Shown here one piece after another: positions 1 to 13,200 of a stretch of DNA of 64,000 nucleotides. The first letter of the stretch is position 1. Each line of letters opens with the position of its first letter. Both the position numbers and the translations under genes were made by a program. The notes beneath the pieces were generated by a model, which worked only from the letters and a program-made list of their open reading frames with translations, made no database searches and had not been told where the DNA came from. The stretch comes from Welwitschia mirabilis (taxonomy: Eukaryota; Gnetophyta; Gnetopsida; Welwitschiales), in contig JBOZIK010000001.1 of assembly GCA_051453625.1 (NCBI GenBank), positions 293,927,673-293,991,672 on the forward strand, in the 5' to 3' direction.

Positions 1-59
1 TAGAAAAATAAAAGAATGCATTGCTAAAATGACAAAATTAATCGACAACTTCCATAGTG

Positions 60-2010
60 AAGCACTTACAAGGTGCATGTTTTCCCCCTTTTAAGCAATG
101 AATCAGATAATTTAGAAATGTAATCAAGTTATCTTAGCTCAGATGATTCATATTAAAGTAAGTAAGAAGACCAACTATAGCTAATAAAGAAAAGAAAGAT
201 GCAACTAAAAATATAGTGAACAAGTCACAAAAATACCTACTAGAAATGGTAAATAAGCTTTCCAAGAATAAATACAAATCAACATTATCAGTTAAAATGT
301 TAAAGGCATGAAAACTACCTCCAAAAAATATGTTACAGGATTTCATAAACAATTAGCAAGTAGAGATAGTTCATTTATAGGAAACTAAAATATAAGAAGT
401 AGAAAATTTAAGTAGTCTTAGAAAGAATTAGACTGTGGAGGGGGTTCCTAGTTGTAAGTCATTGGGAGACCTTATTATTATGATTAACAAGAATGTAGAG
501 TACATTAGAATGAAGAATAATATATGGTACCAAATAATCACTTGTACTAAAACACCCATGCATCTCCTAGTTGATTTTTAAGATAAATTTCATCATTCTT
601 TATATATTTTTTACCAACTTGATAAGTTTATTTAATAGCCCTTTTATTTTTAGTACATGTTCAAGGAAACTTCAAGATAGACTCTCATACGTCTTTTTAA
701 TGTTTAACTTTAGTGCATAGGATCATTTCTTAGTTTTTTATAAATAATGAAATATTTCATAATTGAGAATGATCTAGTTAAGGATAACTTTATTTTCCAA
801 CAAATATTCCCCATTATATCTTATCACTATGCTTAAATAGGATTTAATCTTACCTACTAGAACTTTGGAAAATAGTTTATACAAAACATTTTATACTCTA
901 ATGGATCAGTAATCCTATACTTCCCTGCCTTTTATCTTCTTTGGGATCATGACCATATGTCTATTTTTCTAGGCATAAGGGATGGTTTCCACTTCTAAAG
1001 ATTTATTAAATGCTTCTTCTATTATATTTCCTAAGTTTTTTAATATTTTTCAGAAGACTTTATTGTTTACCCATCTGAACTAGGATTTTTATTGAACTTC
1101 ATTCCCTTTAAAACCTTTTATAATTCTTTCTCTTCTAAATGTTTTAAGAAAACTTTCCTTACCATGAGGAGGTCCATAAGATGAAAGGCTTTTCCATACT
1201 AGACTCTATTCATACTTTTTGTAAGCATTTCAAAAAATCAAGCAGCACCTCCTGCTGTTCATGATTTTTATTTTCTTCCATCTTACTATTTTGATAGTAT
1301 TGGTTTCTTTCTAAAATATACCACTTTAAAGGAAACTCTTGGAATGTTTGTCTCCATTCTTTAGATAGTACATATGTGCCTATTGTAATTAGTAAAATTC
1401 CTCCTGCTTTCTTAACCTATGTAGCTTTCATAGCTTATTTCATTCTTCATTCTATCTATCTAATCTTTCTTCTTGCTTTAGATGAATTTTCCTTAAATCA
1501 TCCTTTAGCATATCCTTTTCTCGTAACTCTATCCTCCAAGATTTTCTCCATTTCTTTAGCTACACTTTCAACTTTAAGAGGTTCTGATGTAATGGTAAGG
1601 ATGAATTGCCCTCATTATTTTATCATTCATGTTATAAGTACAACCCTATTTTATTTTCCTATAGCTAGGCATTCTGAAATGAGAAGTGGAATTTCTTGGA
1701 TTTTATTTTTTCCTATATTAAAAAGATTAGTTTGTAATAGATCACCCCCTATCATCCCCCATTAGAAAACAATTCCTATTTCCAAGTAGCTCAGAAGAAG
1801 TCAGAGCTCTATTCATTTAAGACAATATCCTATCTAATGTCTTTCTTCTATTAGATCAACTAAAGTGTATTTGCTAAATTAACATGTCTACTAATATCAG
1901 ATTATCTATAAGACTTTCCAATTTTGAAATTCTTACATTTGTTTATTTGCCCATTTCTTGCTTTCTTCATGAAAACAGACTCTAAGTAAAATTACTTATT
2001 AAAATAAATT
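60..2010 (-). pseudogene. LINE (L1-type) endonuclease C-terminus and reverse transcriptase remnant
   Basis: Read on the minus strand, right to left, this is a decayed ORF2 of a plant L1-type LINE. Around 1,740-1,950 a stretch with LIDNLILVD and later LDRILS fits the end of the apurinic endonuclease domain. Around 930-1,150 come a KNPSSDG stretch and then MVMIPKK, the early RT blocks. At 660-716 LKLNIKKTYESL followed by KFP matches the block containing the first catalytic Asp, here changed to Asn. Near 430-470 RNPLHSLILSK fits the following RQGDPLSP block. Stops and frameshifts interrupt every block. The palm YxDD block would lie near or beyond the left edge. No function remains. The strand and family are well supported; the exact ends are not visible. 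Confidence 0.8.
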
Positions 2011-2059
2011 ACATCTTTTTTCCTTTTTACTAAATAATTTTCCATATGTTTCTCTTATC

Positions 2060-3290
2060 ATCAATATTCTGAGGCCAATAAATATTAATCATCCACCACT
2101 CTAGGGGTCTTAGGTAAGGGGATCTCCTCTTACCTTATTCATTTATCATTATTCTAGATGTGTTGTAATATTATATTATAAGGGCCAGAGGCAGGGGACT
2201 ATCTATTCATAGAATGAATATTTGATTAAGAACTATGTAAATGATCCAATTATCTTCTCAGAAGCCAATGTTTAACAAATTAATATGATTAAGAAAGGAT
2301 TAGAAACTTTTGTTGAGGAATTAAACTCAAAATAAGTTAACGGAAGAGCAGGGTACATTATTTTAATACTAAGATAAGTGTTCAATGAAGTATGGAAAGA
2401 AATTTAGGTATTGAAGAAGATAGAGATAACATTGTTTATTCAGGTATTTCTCTTTTTTTTGATGGAATAACATCTCCTCCTAGGAAAATCTACTTCAAAA
2501 AAATAAAAAACAAAAAAAGAAAAGAAAAGAAAAAATGTGTAGAACATGGAATAACACATTCTTATCAAGCAAAGAAAGGATAATCATAGCCAACTTCATC
2601 ATCTCAACAATTAGAAGTTATAGTGCTTTCAATGAGGTGTTACCATAAAAAGTAAAGAAGATCTTAAATAGGATCATTAGAAATTTCATTTAGTTAGATG
2701 AAAAAATTTGAGTTAAATTTGATATGATGGCCTGGTAAGAAACATTCAAGCTAGTTGAATCCAAGGAAGGGGGCATGAAAAACCTCAATGATAACATGCT
2801 CTTAGCTTAATTTAAAATTATTATAAAATTGAAAGCAGTAGGTAAACCCCCATGGAATAAGCTATTGAAACACAAGTACATGGAAGGGAGGGACAGAAGG
2901 GATAATTCTTCCTTTGGATAGCTCTTTGTAAAGGGTTCAAAAACTTTGAAAGATTGATCAAGTGATTAATTAAAAGGGGGGATATTCCATTTTGGTGATC
3001 AAAGTTCTTAGATGAAAGGAGACTTAATGATATTCTAGAGTTGAGAAAAGCAAAATATTGGCTCAAAAGATTAGTAGACATTAGAATTGAGGATTATGTC
3101 AAAAAAAATTAACAATGAGAACAAAACAATAAATCTTGCAGTTAGTAAATGGAATGAATTAGTGAGTATGATAAGAACTGAAATCAATAATATTAAGAAT
3201 ACTAGGTCTATCAACAGTGGAAGGATTTCTACTAAAAATCCTTTAATTAAGATGTATGACATGAATCAATTATTAGATAACACTCAGTAA
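2060..3290 (+). pseudogene. 5'-truncated LINE reverse transcriptase remnant
   Basis: Plus-strand L1-type ORF2 that starts in mid-RT. At about 2,100-2,200 it reads GLR.GD followed by FIIILDVL. At 2,231-2,270 KNYVNDPIIFSEAN is the palm YxDD block with the first Asp changed to Asn. It continues through the thumb region (RNLGIEEDRDN at 2,399) into the C-terminal part at 2,580-3,100, with ESKEGGMKNLNDNMLL, PPWNKLLKHKY and a GDIPFW motif. Several in-frame stops sit at Trp or Gln positions. The missing upstream part is typical of 5' truncation during LINE retrotransposition, but the adjoining minus-strand LINE could also result from rearrangement. Non-functional. Confidence 0.82.
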
Positions 3291-3299
3291 AAAGGAGCA

Positions 3300-4963
3300 C
3301 AGGTAAGTTGCACAATACTTAAATGGTTAATTATTATAAATAAGACATTAACTATAGCATGAATGTAAGTAATGAGAAGAAAATGACAAAGCATCTATTT
3401 TGGATCTACCCTTCCATAGATGAGGTATCGAGGAAAAGAAGGGAAAGCATCCCTTGGGTGGAGGTCCTAAGCTTAAATGAGAAACATGAAAATTTAGTGC
3501 TATGGTATATTTAACTTGTAACAAATAGTAAGGTTTTTGGTCTAAACCATGAAACATGAAGGAAATAGTTAAAGTAATATCTTGGAAGTGTTCTAGCATC
3601 CAATTTTTAAGACAGATGAGGAAGCATCCATAATTCAAACTGGTACATGATTCAATGTTTGGAGGAAACAAGGAGATGTGGGAGTGTGTGAAGTATCTTG
3701 GATGGATTCCCCTACTATAGCTTTAGGGTGATCCAAATTTTAACTCTACACATAGTTAGTAAGGGTAAACTTACATTGGAAAGGTAGAGAATCCTTATAA
3801 TGCCATAATTAATAGCTAAAGCCATGGACCTAAGAATGGAAGAAAAGTTGGTGCTTCCTTCTTTTATATGTCACACTAACACAAATAGGGTTTTCACAAG
3901 AAAAGCTCTAAATAATGTGAAAGAAACCATTAGAAAGGTGGAACTACAATAGCCTTGGAGGCTATCTCTAGAATTTGCAGATAGTTACATAGTAGAAGAT
4001 GGTAATCATTCTAATTTAAAGAGGTTGACTTTAGCTTCTTCTTAACATTGAAGGAGGGAAGGGTGGTGACTCTTCACCATTTTGCTACTAAGAAATTAAA
4101 ATGATAAATAACAAGCATGTGAAACTCATTCTTAAGCTTAAGGCACATCTACATTCTATGGTTAAGGACTAAAGCCAGGGTATCTCAAAGGAAGGTACTA
4201 TAGGCAGCAACAATAATAAGGCATAGAAATTTAAGCACAAGAGGCAAGAAAGTAGTAATGCTTCTTAAGAAATATCTAAAAAAAGAGGGGTCCCCTAAAA
4301 AAGTCAAAAAGAAGCATGAAAGGAAGCCAAGTGTAGATAATATAGGGTCAAGGGAGGCCTAAGAGCAGTTAGTAATACAAAATTGTCAACTAGATAAGAA
4401 TTGCTTAGTAAGGGATTCCACAAGATGAAGCCCTAAAGAAGTATAAATTCCACTAAGAAAAGTAAAAAATAAAGTGAAAGGTCCACTAATGGAAGTAGAA
4501 GAAGGACCACTAGCAAATGTGGATGTGGGTAAGGATCTTATTGTGGGGAGGTGAGAAGGAGAAACACACTATGTAAAGCCTTCTTTACAAGATTTTATTA
4601 TCCTTACTAAAGATAAGAAAGGTGATAAGGATGCCTAGGAAAGAAGGAACTAGGAGCAAGGGGAGTTCTTTAGAGATGTAAAGCAAGCCTCTTTAATTTT
4701 GAAAGACTTTAATATATATTTAGATAATGAAGATAGGACCTAGTTAGTACTAGAGCAAGATGATCAAACAGAGGAAGCATAGTGTTACATGAGTGTCTAA
4801 GCATAAAGTGGAAGGGCTACTACATGATTCTAGGTATTCATTGGTATGCCACGAAGCTAGAGATCATTGTAGCATATAAGAAGCTAACATTGAAGTGATA
4901 GCTAGACAAAAAACAACACAGAGCATAGGAGACACTTTAAAAAAATATTAAGATTAATAATGC
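3300..4963 (+). other. Purine-rich LINE-like sequence, unassigned
   Basis: No single open frame covers this stretch. The plus strand is purine-rich and in several frames gives Lys-rich fragments, for example near 3,770-3,950 and 4,130-4,320, of the kind found in ORF1 and the ORF1-ORF2 linker of plant LINEs. I could not identify a zinc knuckle or an RNA-binding domain, so this is only a suggestion based on composition and on the LINE immediately upstream. It ends at an assembly gap. Confidence 0.35.
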
Positions 4964-5046
4964 NNNNNNNNNNNNNNNNNNNNNNNNNNNNNNNNNNNNN
5001 NNNNNNNNNNNNNNNNNNNNNNNNNNNNNNNNNNNNNNNNNNNNNN
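4964..5046. other. Assembly gap (83 N)
   Basis: Run of 83 N. The apparent open frame from 4,960 to 5,205 runs through these Ns and is not a gene. Confidence 0.99.
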
Positions 5047-8000
5047 AGAATTATTCAACCTTATTTTATTATTACCTTAAATTTTTGTTTTGATACTTAT
5101 AATATATTTTTGGTATTAGGTTATCAATTATTTTATACCAACTTTTATGTAGCGAGTATTATTTTTAGGACCTTTTTATTAGAAAGGATGCTTCTTGGTG
5201 TGTAACTATTGATATCCTAACTGTTGTAGATAATGTTGATGAAGATAGTTTTGTAATGGTGTGTTATAAATTTTAATATAAATGAACTTATCTAAAAAAA
5301 TCATTTGAATTCATCATAATATTTATTTTTATAAAGCTATGGTATAAACTCATAGTCTATTTTCTTTAAAGAAAAGTTCCTTTTAATAATATTTTTATAT
5401 CTTATTACAAAGGCTTTATCATCAGAGTTAGTTATCATTTTGTATAAGGAAATTATTAAGAAACTATTTAATTCATTCAATTTCATTTTATACATAAATC
5501 TTACCTAATGTTTCTTTTTCTCCTTTTTCTTTTTATACAGACTAAGGACCTCTCTATATGATTTTCCCTTTTGTCCTATTTCTATTTTCATAGTAAGATT
5601 ATTTAGTAATAATCCATAATGGTCTTATTCTTAATCCCTTAATAGTTTAAAATTCATTCTTATCAAACATAAATTCAAACTAAATATTTGAGAAACAAGA
5701 GTATTGGAATTTTCAATAGACTAATGGAAAGAAGCATGAAAATTAAATTCTCAAAAGATAAAAACATTCTAGTGAGCTAAGTTCTAATGTCAATGCCCCA
5801 AAGTTCATGCCTTCTTAAAAATGTTCTCGATAAATTAATAAGATAAGTAATGCCAAGAATTAGAGATTAATCTTATCATAAGGAAGTTATTAATCAACTT
5901 GTACACTTGCATAGACAACTACAAGTACTTGGAGAAGTATTAAGCAACATTGATCTAAACCATTACATGGTACAGTCTATACTTGAAGAGTTATGACATG
6001 GTTCTAACTTCAAACTTAACTTAGTATGTTTAATAAAGCATGTTATATGAAGAACTAATAGCACTACTACAAATGTCTAAATTGTAGATTAACCTAGAAT
6101 AAGAGAAATATTAGTATCATAAAAATATTCTTATATGAGCAAGTCCATAATGGTCTTAGTAGCATGATGCACAAGTGTGTAATTACTATTCATGACCTAG
6201 AAGGTCTTGGTATGACATCTAAACTAGGAGAGATGATTGGCAAATTCAAATGAAAACTACCATCTTCATAAGGCAAAGGGAAATAATAATAAAATTTATA
6301 TTCTAAAATCTAAGAAATCCAAATAAAAATAAAGGAAAAACCAAATGGTAAAAGAGGTTAGAAAAACCAAAAGAATTCAGTACTTCTATACAAAGGGATT
6401 AGATTCCTTAGTATATTGAATTTATTACAGTAAATATATAACTTTTAACAAAAACCTATATGTTGAAAATTTCTTCAATTCAAGGATAATTATATAGGAA
6501 TAAAAATATTTATATCACATAGAATTCATAAAAGGAGAAATCATAGCATTAGCCTTCAACTAAAACATAATAATAGTTAATAATGTTTATGATATGCCCA
6601 AATTATATTATAACGTTCTCTTTAAGTATCAATAATAAAAGGTTGTGTATGATATTTTATTTTACAAATAAAGTAAAATATCTTTCACACTAAGATTATT
6701 GATAAAGATGAATCTATTTGAACATGTGAAAAATAATGTTAAGGAATGTATAATTCATTCCATAATAGGACCTAGAATTAGTATTTAAAATAATGTATTT
6801 ATTAAAATAATATAATCAATAATTAGAATAATATATCTTAAGGAAGTTTCATAACTGAAGATAAAATCAAGATTGCATAGAAAGGTAATTAAACTAAGAT
6901 GATTTCTATTACCTCATGTAATAGGATAAAGAACAACATGCTCTTTGAAGTTAATTTATTTTCATGTGGGATCCATGATTAAATAACATCTAAATGAAGG
7001 CTCTCTTATAGATTATTACATCATATTTAACTAGATTATCTTATGCACTGTAATAAAGAGACATCTACAAGATTCCAATATTTAATGAAGAAGTTTAAAA
7101 TAAAATATGATAAAAACATATATAATTAAAGATTGACAATAAGGTTTGATTTATGTTAAGTAAATTTTAGAGTTTCTTAAATTAAATGATGTTAATCTCC
7201 TACTCATCATTCTAAATTGTGTTGCAAAATGATGGAAATATGCATTCAAGTAAATGACATGATGCCTGGAGTTATCTTGATGGAAAAACATTATCAATAC
7301 TACAATACATCTTATAAATTATCTTCTAACTAAAAATCTATGAGGTAAGATATCATATGAGTTGCATGAAGAGAAAAAAATAAATCTAATACATGTTCAA
7401 TAATTTAAATGAATAATATTTTATTATATACAATAAAAATTAAATATTAAGTGCAAAAAAAGTATGCTTATGAATCACTTTAAGACTTGTAAAATCTATA
7501 AAGTCTATTATATGGAGTTTCAAAAAAATGATAGCAACTAAAGGTACAACAGTTCATGAAAATGAAGATTTCTTACAAAAATAAGTTAAAGCTAACCTAA
7601 CTAAATATCAATAATCCCACCTTATTAAAATTCTTACTTCATGAACTACAAGAACTAAATGCTCTAGAAATAAAACATATAGTAGTTGTTCCACCTGGTA
7701 AAATAGAATAATAGCATGAGTCACATTAGAATATGTAGATCCAAATGCAAATAGGGATATTACAGAATCATTAATTTACATTTGAAGTTGAAGAAAGTAT
7801 CTTAGGAAAGATCTCCATATAGACTTAATTTATGATATCATGGTTCTATAATATGAAGTATTAAAGATTATAACTGAGATAATAAATCTATGAAATAATA
7901 AGGAGTAATGAATAAACAATATAACATGATGAAGTAATAAGACATGATATCTTGTATCTCATCCTTTAAAAAACATTAATATTATAGTATCCTAGTTGTT

Positions 8001-8149
8001 TTTTATCATGAAACTCAAATAAGATGAAACCATAAATAAATATGATACTATTATTGTAACATAGTAATATTCTTGGATTTACATCATTAATCATTAAAAG
8101 ACACATATTTTGTTAATACTGATAAATAAACATATCTTATTTTCATCAT

Positions 8150-8700
8150 TATGTAAATGGAATGTAAGAAATATCAAATAGATGTAAAAGTTACTTATCT
8201 AGACAAAATAATAAATTCAATTAGTAAAGATTTATGAAGTGCCATCTAACTTAGTATGCAAATGACATAAGACCATGTATAACTTACATTCATCACTTAG
8301 TATATGATTAAAAAAGTTAGCACTTTTTTAATAGAAATTATTTTCAAATAATTCACATTCAATGTAAACTTATTTATTTACCTAGAAGGAGTACCATGTC
8401 CAATAATTTCCTTCCATGTTAATGATCTACTAGTTACATACCAAATTATCTAATGTTTACAAGACTTTAAATGAATTGTTTTAAATGAATTTATCTAAAA
8501 TATTTAAGCTATTAAATATGAATATTTATAGCTCTTTCATTCCTATTTTAAGATTCTTAGTTAAAGTTTTGAGGAATTTGACTCTATAATTTTTGGGAAA
8601 AATGTTCTTGTTACATGTAAGTTCTAATATATTTTATGTTTATTTTATTCTTATTGTACAAACATATTATGTCAAAGAAGATTTTTGTATACTAGAATAT
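8150..8700 (+). pseudogene. Ty1/copia reverse transcriptase remnant
   Basis: At about 8,172-8,210 the frame reads KYQIDVKVTYLDK, which fits the copia RT block normally containing QMDVK and the first catalytic Asp. About 240 bases later, after frame changes, IISFHVNDLLVT at 8,403-8,438 is the palm YVDD block (here HVND, so one catalytic Asp is lost), followed at the normal spacing by LQDFK and LNEF. Spacing and order agree with copia and not gypsy RT. Stops and frameshifts make it inactive. Confidence 0.65.
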
Positions 8701-9252
8701 GTAAGGATCTCTTCTTATTAATGTTGATGAAATCATCAAATCATCTATTTGTAATGTAAAATTTTATTCTCTAACCATACTTCATACTAGGAACACATAT
8801 ATGACTTACTAGATTTATAAAAGATAATAACGACTTTTGAATTATATACATATATATCGTAAGATCTTGATTATTAATTCATAAATTAAAGAAGATTCAT
8901 AATATAACATTTATATTATCCAAAATATAATGAAATTTAAATAGAAAACATAAGTATGAAATATGCCTAAGAGGCATTAGCATTATTTGTGCAAGTTGTT
9001 AAAGAATAATTAGTGTGTGGATTAGAAGGACCTCATGAAGTGTGATTTGACTACTATTATATGATTATATTACTTGAAAGTTACCAATGTGTTTTATTTC
9101 CTATAAGTCATATTTTCCATTATGCAATAATATCTCCTGAATCTCAAATGTGGTTATTTTTTATGCTTGTTATTTTTGTTATAAACATTCTTTCCTTTTT
9201 TATAGATTAAGTATGAATATAAGATAAGACCTCCTTTTCCACTATGAACTTA

Positions 9253-9262
9253 TAGGAGGAAG
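9253..9262 (+). promoter_or_regulatory. Polypurine tract before a copia 3' LTR
   Basis: The purine run TAGGAGGAAG is followed directly by TGTAGGAAATG, the usual look of a polypurine tract and LTR start at the 3' side of a copia element. It sits about 600 bases after the RT and RNase H zone, as expected. The far end of this LTR was not found. Confidence 0.45.
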
Positions 9263-12200
9263 TGTAGGAAATGAAAAAATAGGCTAAAGAAACTACTTAA
9301 AATGATAATACTTTTATTATTATTCTTATGAATTTTAGTATTTTTAAGGTGTTAAAGTCATATTAATCTATTATGATTAATGATAAGATAGATATTCATC
9401 TGAACTATGAAAAAAGTAAATCTAAGGAGATCTAAGAGTCCATTTATATGAATTATGCATAACTAATAAATGTTTGAATTCAAGTAAAAAGAAGCATGCT
9501 TCTAAAAAACAAATATTTAACTTAAATATTGACACACACTAAGTAAAAATAAACATTGAACATATTAATTTTAATATATAATTAAAAATAAAAAACATGA
9601 TTAAAAATGTATATTATCATAATAAAAAAACATGATTAAAACATTACATTATTAGCATAAAAATATTATTTTAATTAAAAAAGATGAAATCCATTAATTT
9701 TATTAAAATTTAAAAAAGTTTGTTTAGCCAAGATAGAGATCCAAAATGAGGTTTTATTTATTTAATTAATTAAAAATAAGGTTTTTTTAAATAAATATTT
9801 TCTATAAAATCATTAAAAGGTATTTAATTCCACTTTGCTAGTCCCAAAAATAAATTTCTAATGGTTCTTAGATCACTAAAAATGAGGTTATAGGAAAAGA
9901 AGTAATAGTTTTAAAACTATGTTAAGGTGATTGTAGTGGTAGTACATCTAAGGGAAGGTACAAATACCAAAAGCTTCTAGTTTGACATCCCCTTATTAAG
10001 AGTAATAGTTTCATAAGATAATGAGATAATAGAATTATCATCCTGTGTTAAAAATAAGGAGGAGTCGGTTAATAAAATAATATTAAGAAAAGGAGAAATT
10101 TATAAAATATAAAGTTTAAGATGTAAAAAAGCACTTTCATCCTATCTATTATAAGAATAAATAAAGTCTAGGAAAAATATATAAAGAAGGAATCCTTCTT
10201 GAAGAAAGACTTTAGGATTTTATACTATTAACATTTATGAAAAAGGATAAAAATATACTAAAATTTCATCCCAATCAACACATAATCTATAAGTTGATAT
10301 TTTTAATCAATAATATTTTGATATTAAATTAAATCATTTCATGCATGGGTCCTCTCTTTAGTTTGATGTGGATGAGAAATATGATCCTTATGTGATATTG
10401 CATGTTTACTTTATCAATGTTTCTACATGAATGTTGTTAAACCAAGTTGTAACATTAAGCTATGAACTTGAAAGAATTGATAAAAAGTATGAAATCATAT
10501 GTTGGAAAAACTAGGAAGTCATCTCAAGTATTAGTCATGATTTCTAATTTGTCCATAATATAAAAAATCATAAATAGTTTATTATAGGTCTACTATAGAA
10601 AACCTAAAATGAATAATAAAAATAATGTCATTATTCCATGGGGAGAATATACATGATACTAAAAATACAAAGCTTAGTTTCTAAATAATAATTACAAAAG
10701 AAAAATAGTTAAAGATAAAAGTTAATGGTTAAATATAATAAGGGGATCATCCAATGATAACATAGAATAATAGAAATGGTAGATGAAGCCCACAATTAGT
10801 TCCACATGCCATAACAACTCATGATTCTATTTATTCCTAAAAGATTATGATAATTACACAATGCTTATAGATTATTTTTTTTTCAAATATCCACTAACAT
10901 AAAAGATATGATATTTTATCAAATATCAAATGCATTAGTATCAAACAAAACCAATCGTAAAATCACATATATAAATATCAATAATAAGAAAAAGCATTAA
11001 TTGTATAATTCACCATCAAAGATCAATCTATCATTATCATTAAATGTTTCAATAATTTCTTAAAGACATAATATAAATACATTCATATATGAATATATCA
11101 AACGACTAGCCCCCTAATCTAAAAAGCTTAAATAGCAATGTAACTCCAAGTGTAATCACATATATAGAATATGTAAATACATCTCTTGTGTAAGGAGGCA
11201 CAAGAAAGATGTAAGTACATATAGTCCTATGATTTAGGCATAAAATCACTTAAGAATTAGTTTATAGAAATGATTATTACTAATTAAGGAAAATTACTTA
11301 TATCATGAGATTCATATTACACATTTTTAATAATACCTTATGGATGTCTTAACATATATATGTGTCCATAAGTTAATACAAATTATATATTTAAAATTTT
11401 ACTTCTATCTTGTAATCATCACCATGCTAATGAACTAGTCATCATGATGTAGTTTTAAATCTTATTTGTTTAATCCTAAAGCAATCTAAAGACCCTGCTT
11501 TTAGGTATATGATAATATATTCAAATTATCCTGTAAAATGGCAAAAAATATATACTTATAGAAAAGTTGAGTCTTAACATGATTTTTAAATAAAATATAA
11601 TAAATAATAATATCAAAAATAATAAAATAAGCATAATTAAGGGTTTAAAATATGTACAATTAATCTTTCAGTATTCATGAGTTAGGAATCCATCATATAC
11701 CTACTCTTGCATTATTACTATAACTTGTTTTTCCATTGTATATGTTTTTTGGGATTGACATATCCAAAGTTAGGGTAGAAAAATCTTAAGAAGCATAGAA
11801 AATGTATGATACTCTTAAGCATAGAAAATGTTACTACCTCAAAAAACATAGTAGGATCCTACCTCCTCTTAGATGAATCACTAATTAAGAAATGCTAGGA
11901 TCTAATGTTAAACTATAGAATTTAATTTACTTTATGGATGGGTTACCATTAAAAAATCATCTAAATGTACATATAATATGAATGAATATTAAATTCTTCA
12001 TTAGCAACTATAGATTTCACATGTAATATCAACCATAAAATCCTTAATTATGAATCGTATGTATAATTTTCAATAATATATTCCTTAAATTTATGTTAAT
12101 AACATCAAATATCAAACATATTTATTAGGTAAAGATAAAGATTATAATCTAATTATAAGAATAAGATTAATATGGTCTCTAATTTCATGAGATTATTCCA

Positions 12201-12770
12201 TAAATAACAAGTTTTGTAAAGATCCCAGAATTTCATAATTAAGTAATTAGTCATTATAATTAATTGAATGTTAAATAAAAGATATTAACTTCATTATTTA
12301 TCTTATTACTAATTTTTAAAATTTATAAAAATTATTTCTTTATGTTTTTTTTTGTATTTTTACATAGTTTACATTAACCATTATAGGGTATTAAATCCTT
12401 TTCAATAAAAATCTCTATTAAAGTAATATTACTAAGAGATTTATGTCATCCTCAAAAGCATTTTCATGATAGTTTTGTGATGGGCTATCACATTGTTATT
12501 AAAACTCTAAACCTAATGGATCTAAGGAATACCAATAAAAATAATAATAACAATAATAAAAAATAGATAATAAAATGACTAAAACAATGAAAACCATACA
12601 TGCTGATTTTTCCAAGATATAGATTCTAAAGAATGACATCCTAAAAGAATTTATTAACTACTTAACTTGAAAGAATATTATTTTCCTTATTCATCAATCT
12701 TGTTAAAACATTAAAAAAGCAATGTACCTTGACTTAAGAGAATTTACAAGATAATCATGCTAGAGAAATA
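9263..12770. other. AT-rich repeat-derived DNA, no gene seen
   Basis: About 3.5 kb with no readable coding domain in any frame. The first part is probably the copia LTR that starts at 9,263. A small local duplication of a CTTAAG...CATAGAAAATG phrase occurs at about 11,787-11,830. Nothing else could be supported. Confidence 0.5.
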
Positions 12771-12774
12771 CTAC

Positions 12775-13200
12775 TTCTTTATGTGAATCTGACCATACAT
12801 CTTAAGGTTAGATGAATGCCTTTGGTCAAGGCCATGTGGATAAAGTTGAAAATAATCTATCGAGAAATCAATAATGCCTTCTTAAGGATGCTATTATGAA
12901 ATAAAAATAATCTGAATGTCAAAAAAAAGGGAAAAAACTATGATATCATAATAAATATGAACTATATTTGAAATGATATTAGAACACATAAGCTAGAATT
13001 ACATCATATTGATATGGTTAATCAGATAATTAAATCTCTTCCTACTTTTTAGAAAAAAATTATCTACAATTTAATTACTTTAGGAAAGATTTAAAATGTT
13101 TTAAGAAATATGTTCTACATTAAATATAAAATAAGAAATAAAGAATGGATATTAAAAAAAGATCATCCAAGCATGAAATGAACATATTTTATGAAATACA
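12775..13200 (+). pseudogene. Ty1/copia gag remnant
   Basis: At about 12,985-13,085 the plus strand reads HKLELHHIDMVNQIIKSLP followed by KKIIYNLITLGKI. This is the gag pattern of several plant copia lineages, in which a SLP motif is followed by a YN..K..W segment. Upstream frames are compatible but broken. The zinc knuckle, protease and integrase expected downstream could not be recognised, so this is an isolated gag piece or the start of a second, very decayed copia element. Confidence 0.5.

Larger units (their letters stand above)
5047..9262 (+). mobile_element. Degenerate Ty1/copia element, internal region
   Basis: Very AT-rich sequence carrying scattered copia-like signals in plus orientation. 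At about 5,885-6,010 a frame reads LVHLHRQLQVLGEVLS and continues to ILEEL, resembling the gag helical region (weak). An RT remnant at 8,150-8,700 is the best evidence. A polypurine tract and LTR start at 9,253-9,263 close the element. A poor match to an initiator-Met-tRNA primer site lies near 5,418-5,434 (ATCAGAG core). Integrase motifs were not found between 6,400 and 8,000. I could not find a convincing pair of LTRs, so the left limit is arbitrary. Confidence 0.45.

Noticed and set aside
1376-1765. Plus-strand frame of 129 codons with hydrophobic stretches, suggesting a membrane protein
   Set aside because: It lies antisense to the LINE endonuclease/RT read on the minus strand; hydrophobicity is a by-product of T-rich complement.
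3348-3671. Minus-strand frame of 107 codons
   Set aside because: Antisense within purine-rich LINE-like sequence; no homologue recognised and no codon pattern suggesting a gene.
5418-5434. Initiator-Met-tRNA primer site for the copia element at 5-9 kb
   Set aside because: Only ATCAGAG is preserved and no LTR end could be matched to the 3' LTR starting at 9,263; too weak to list as a feature.
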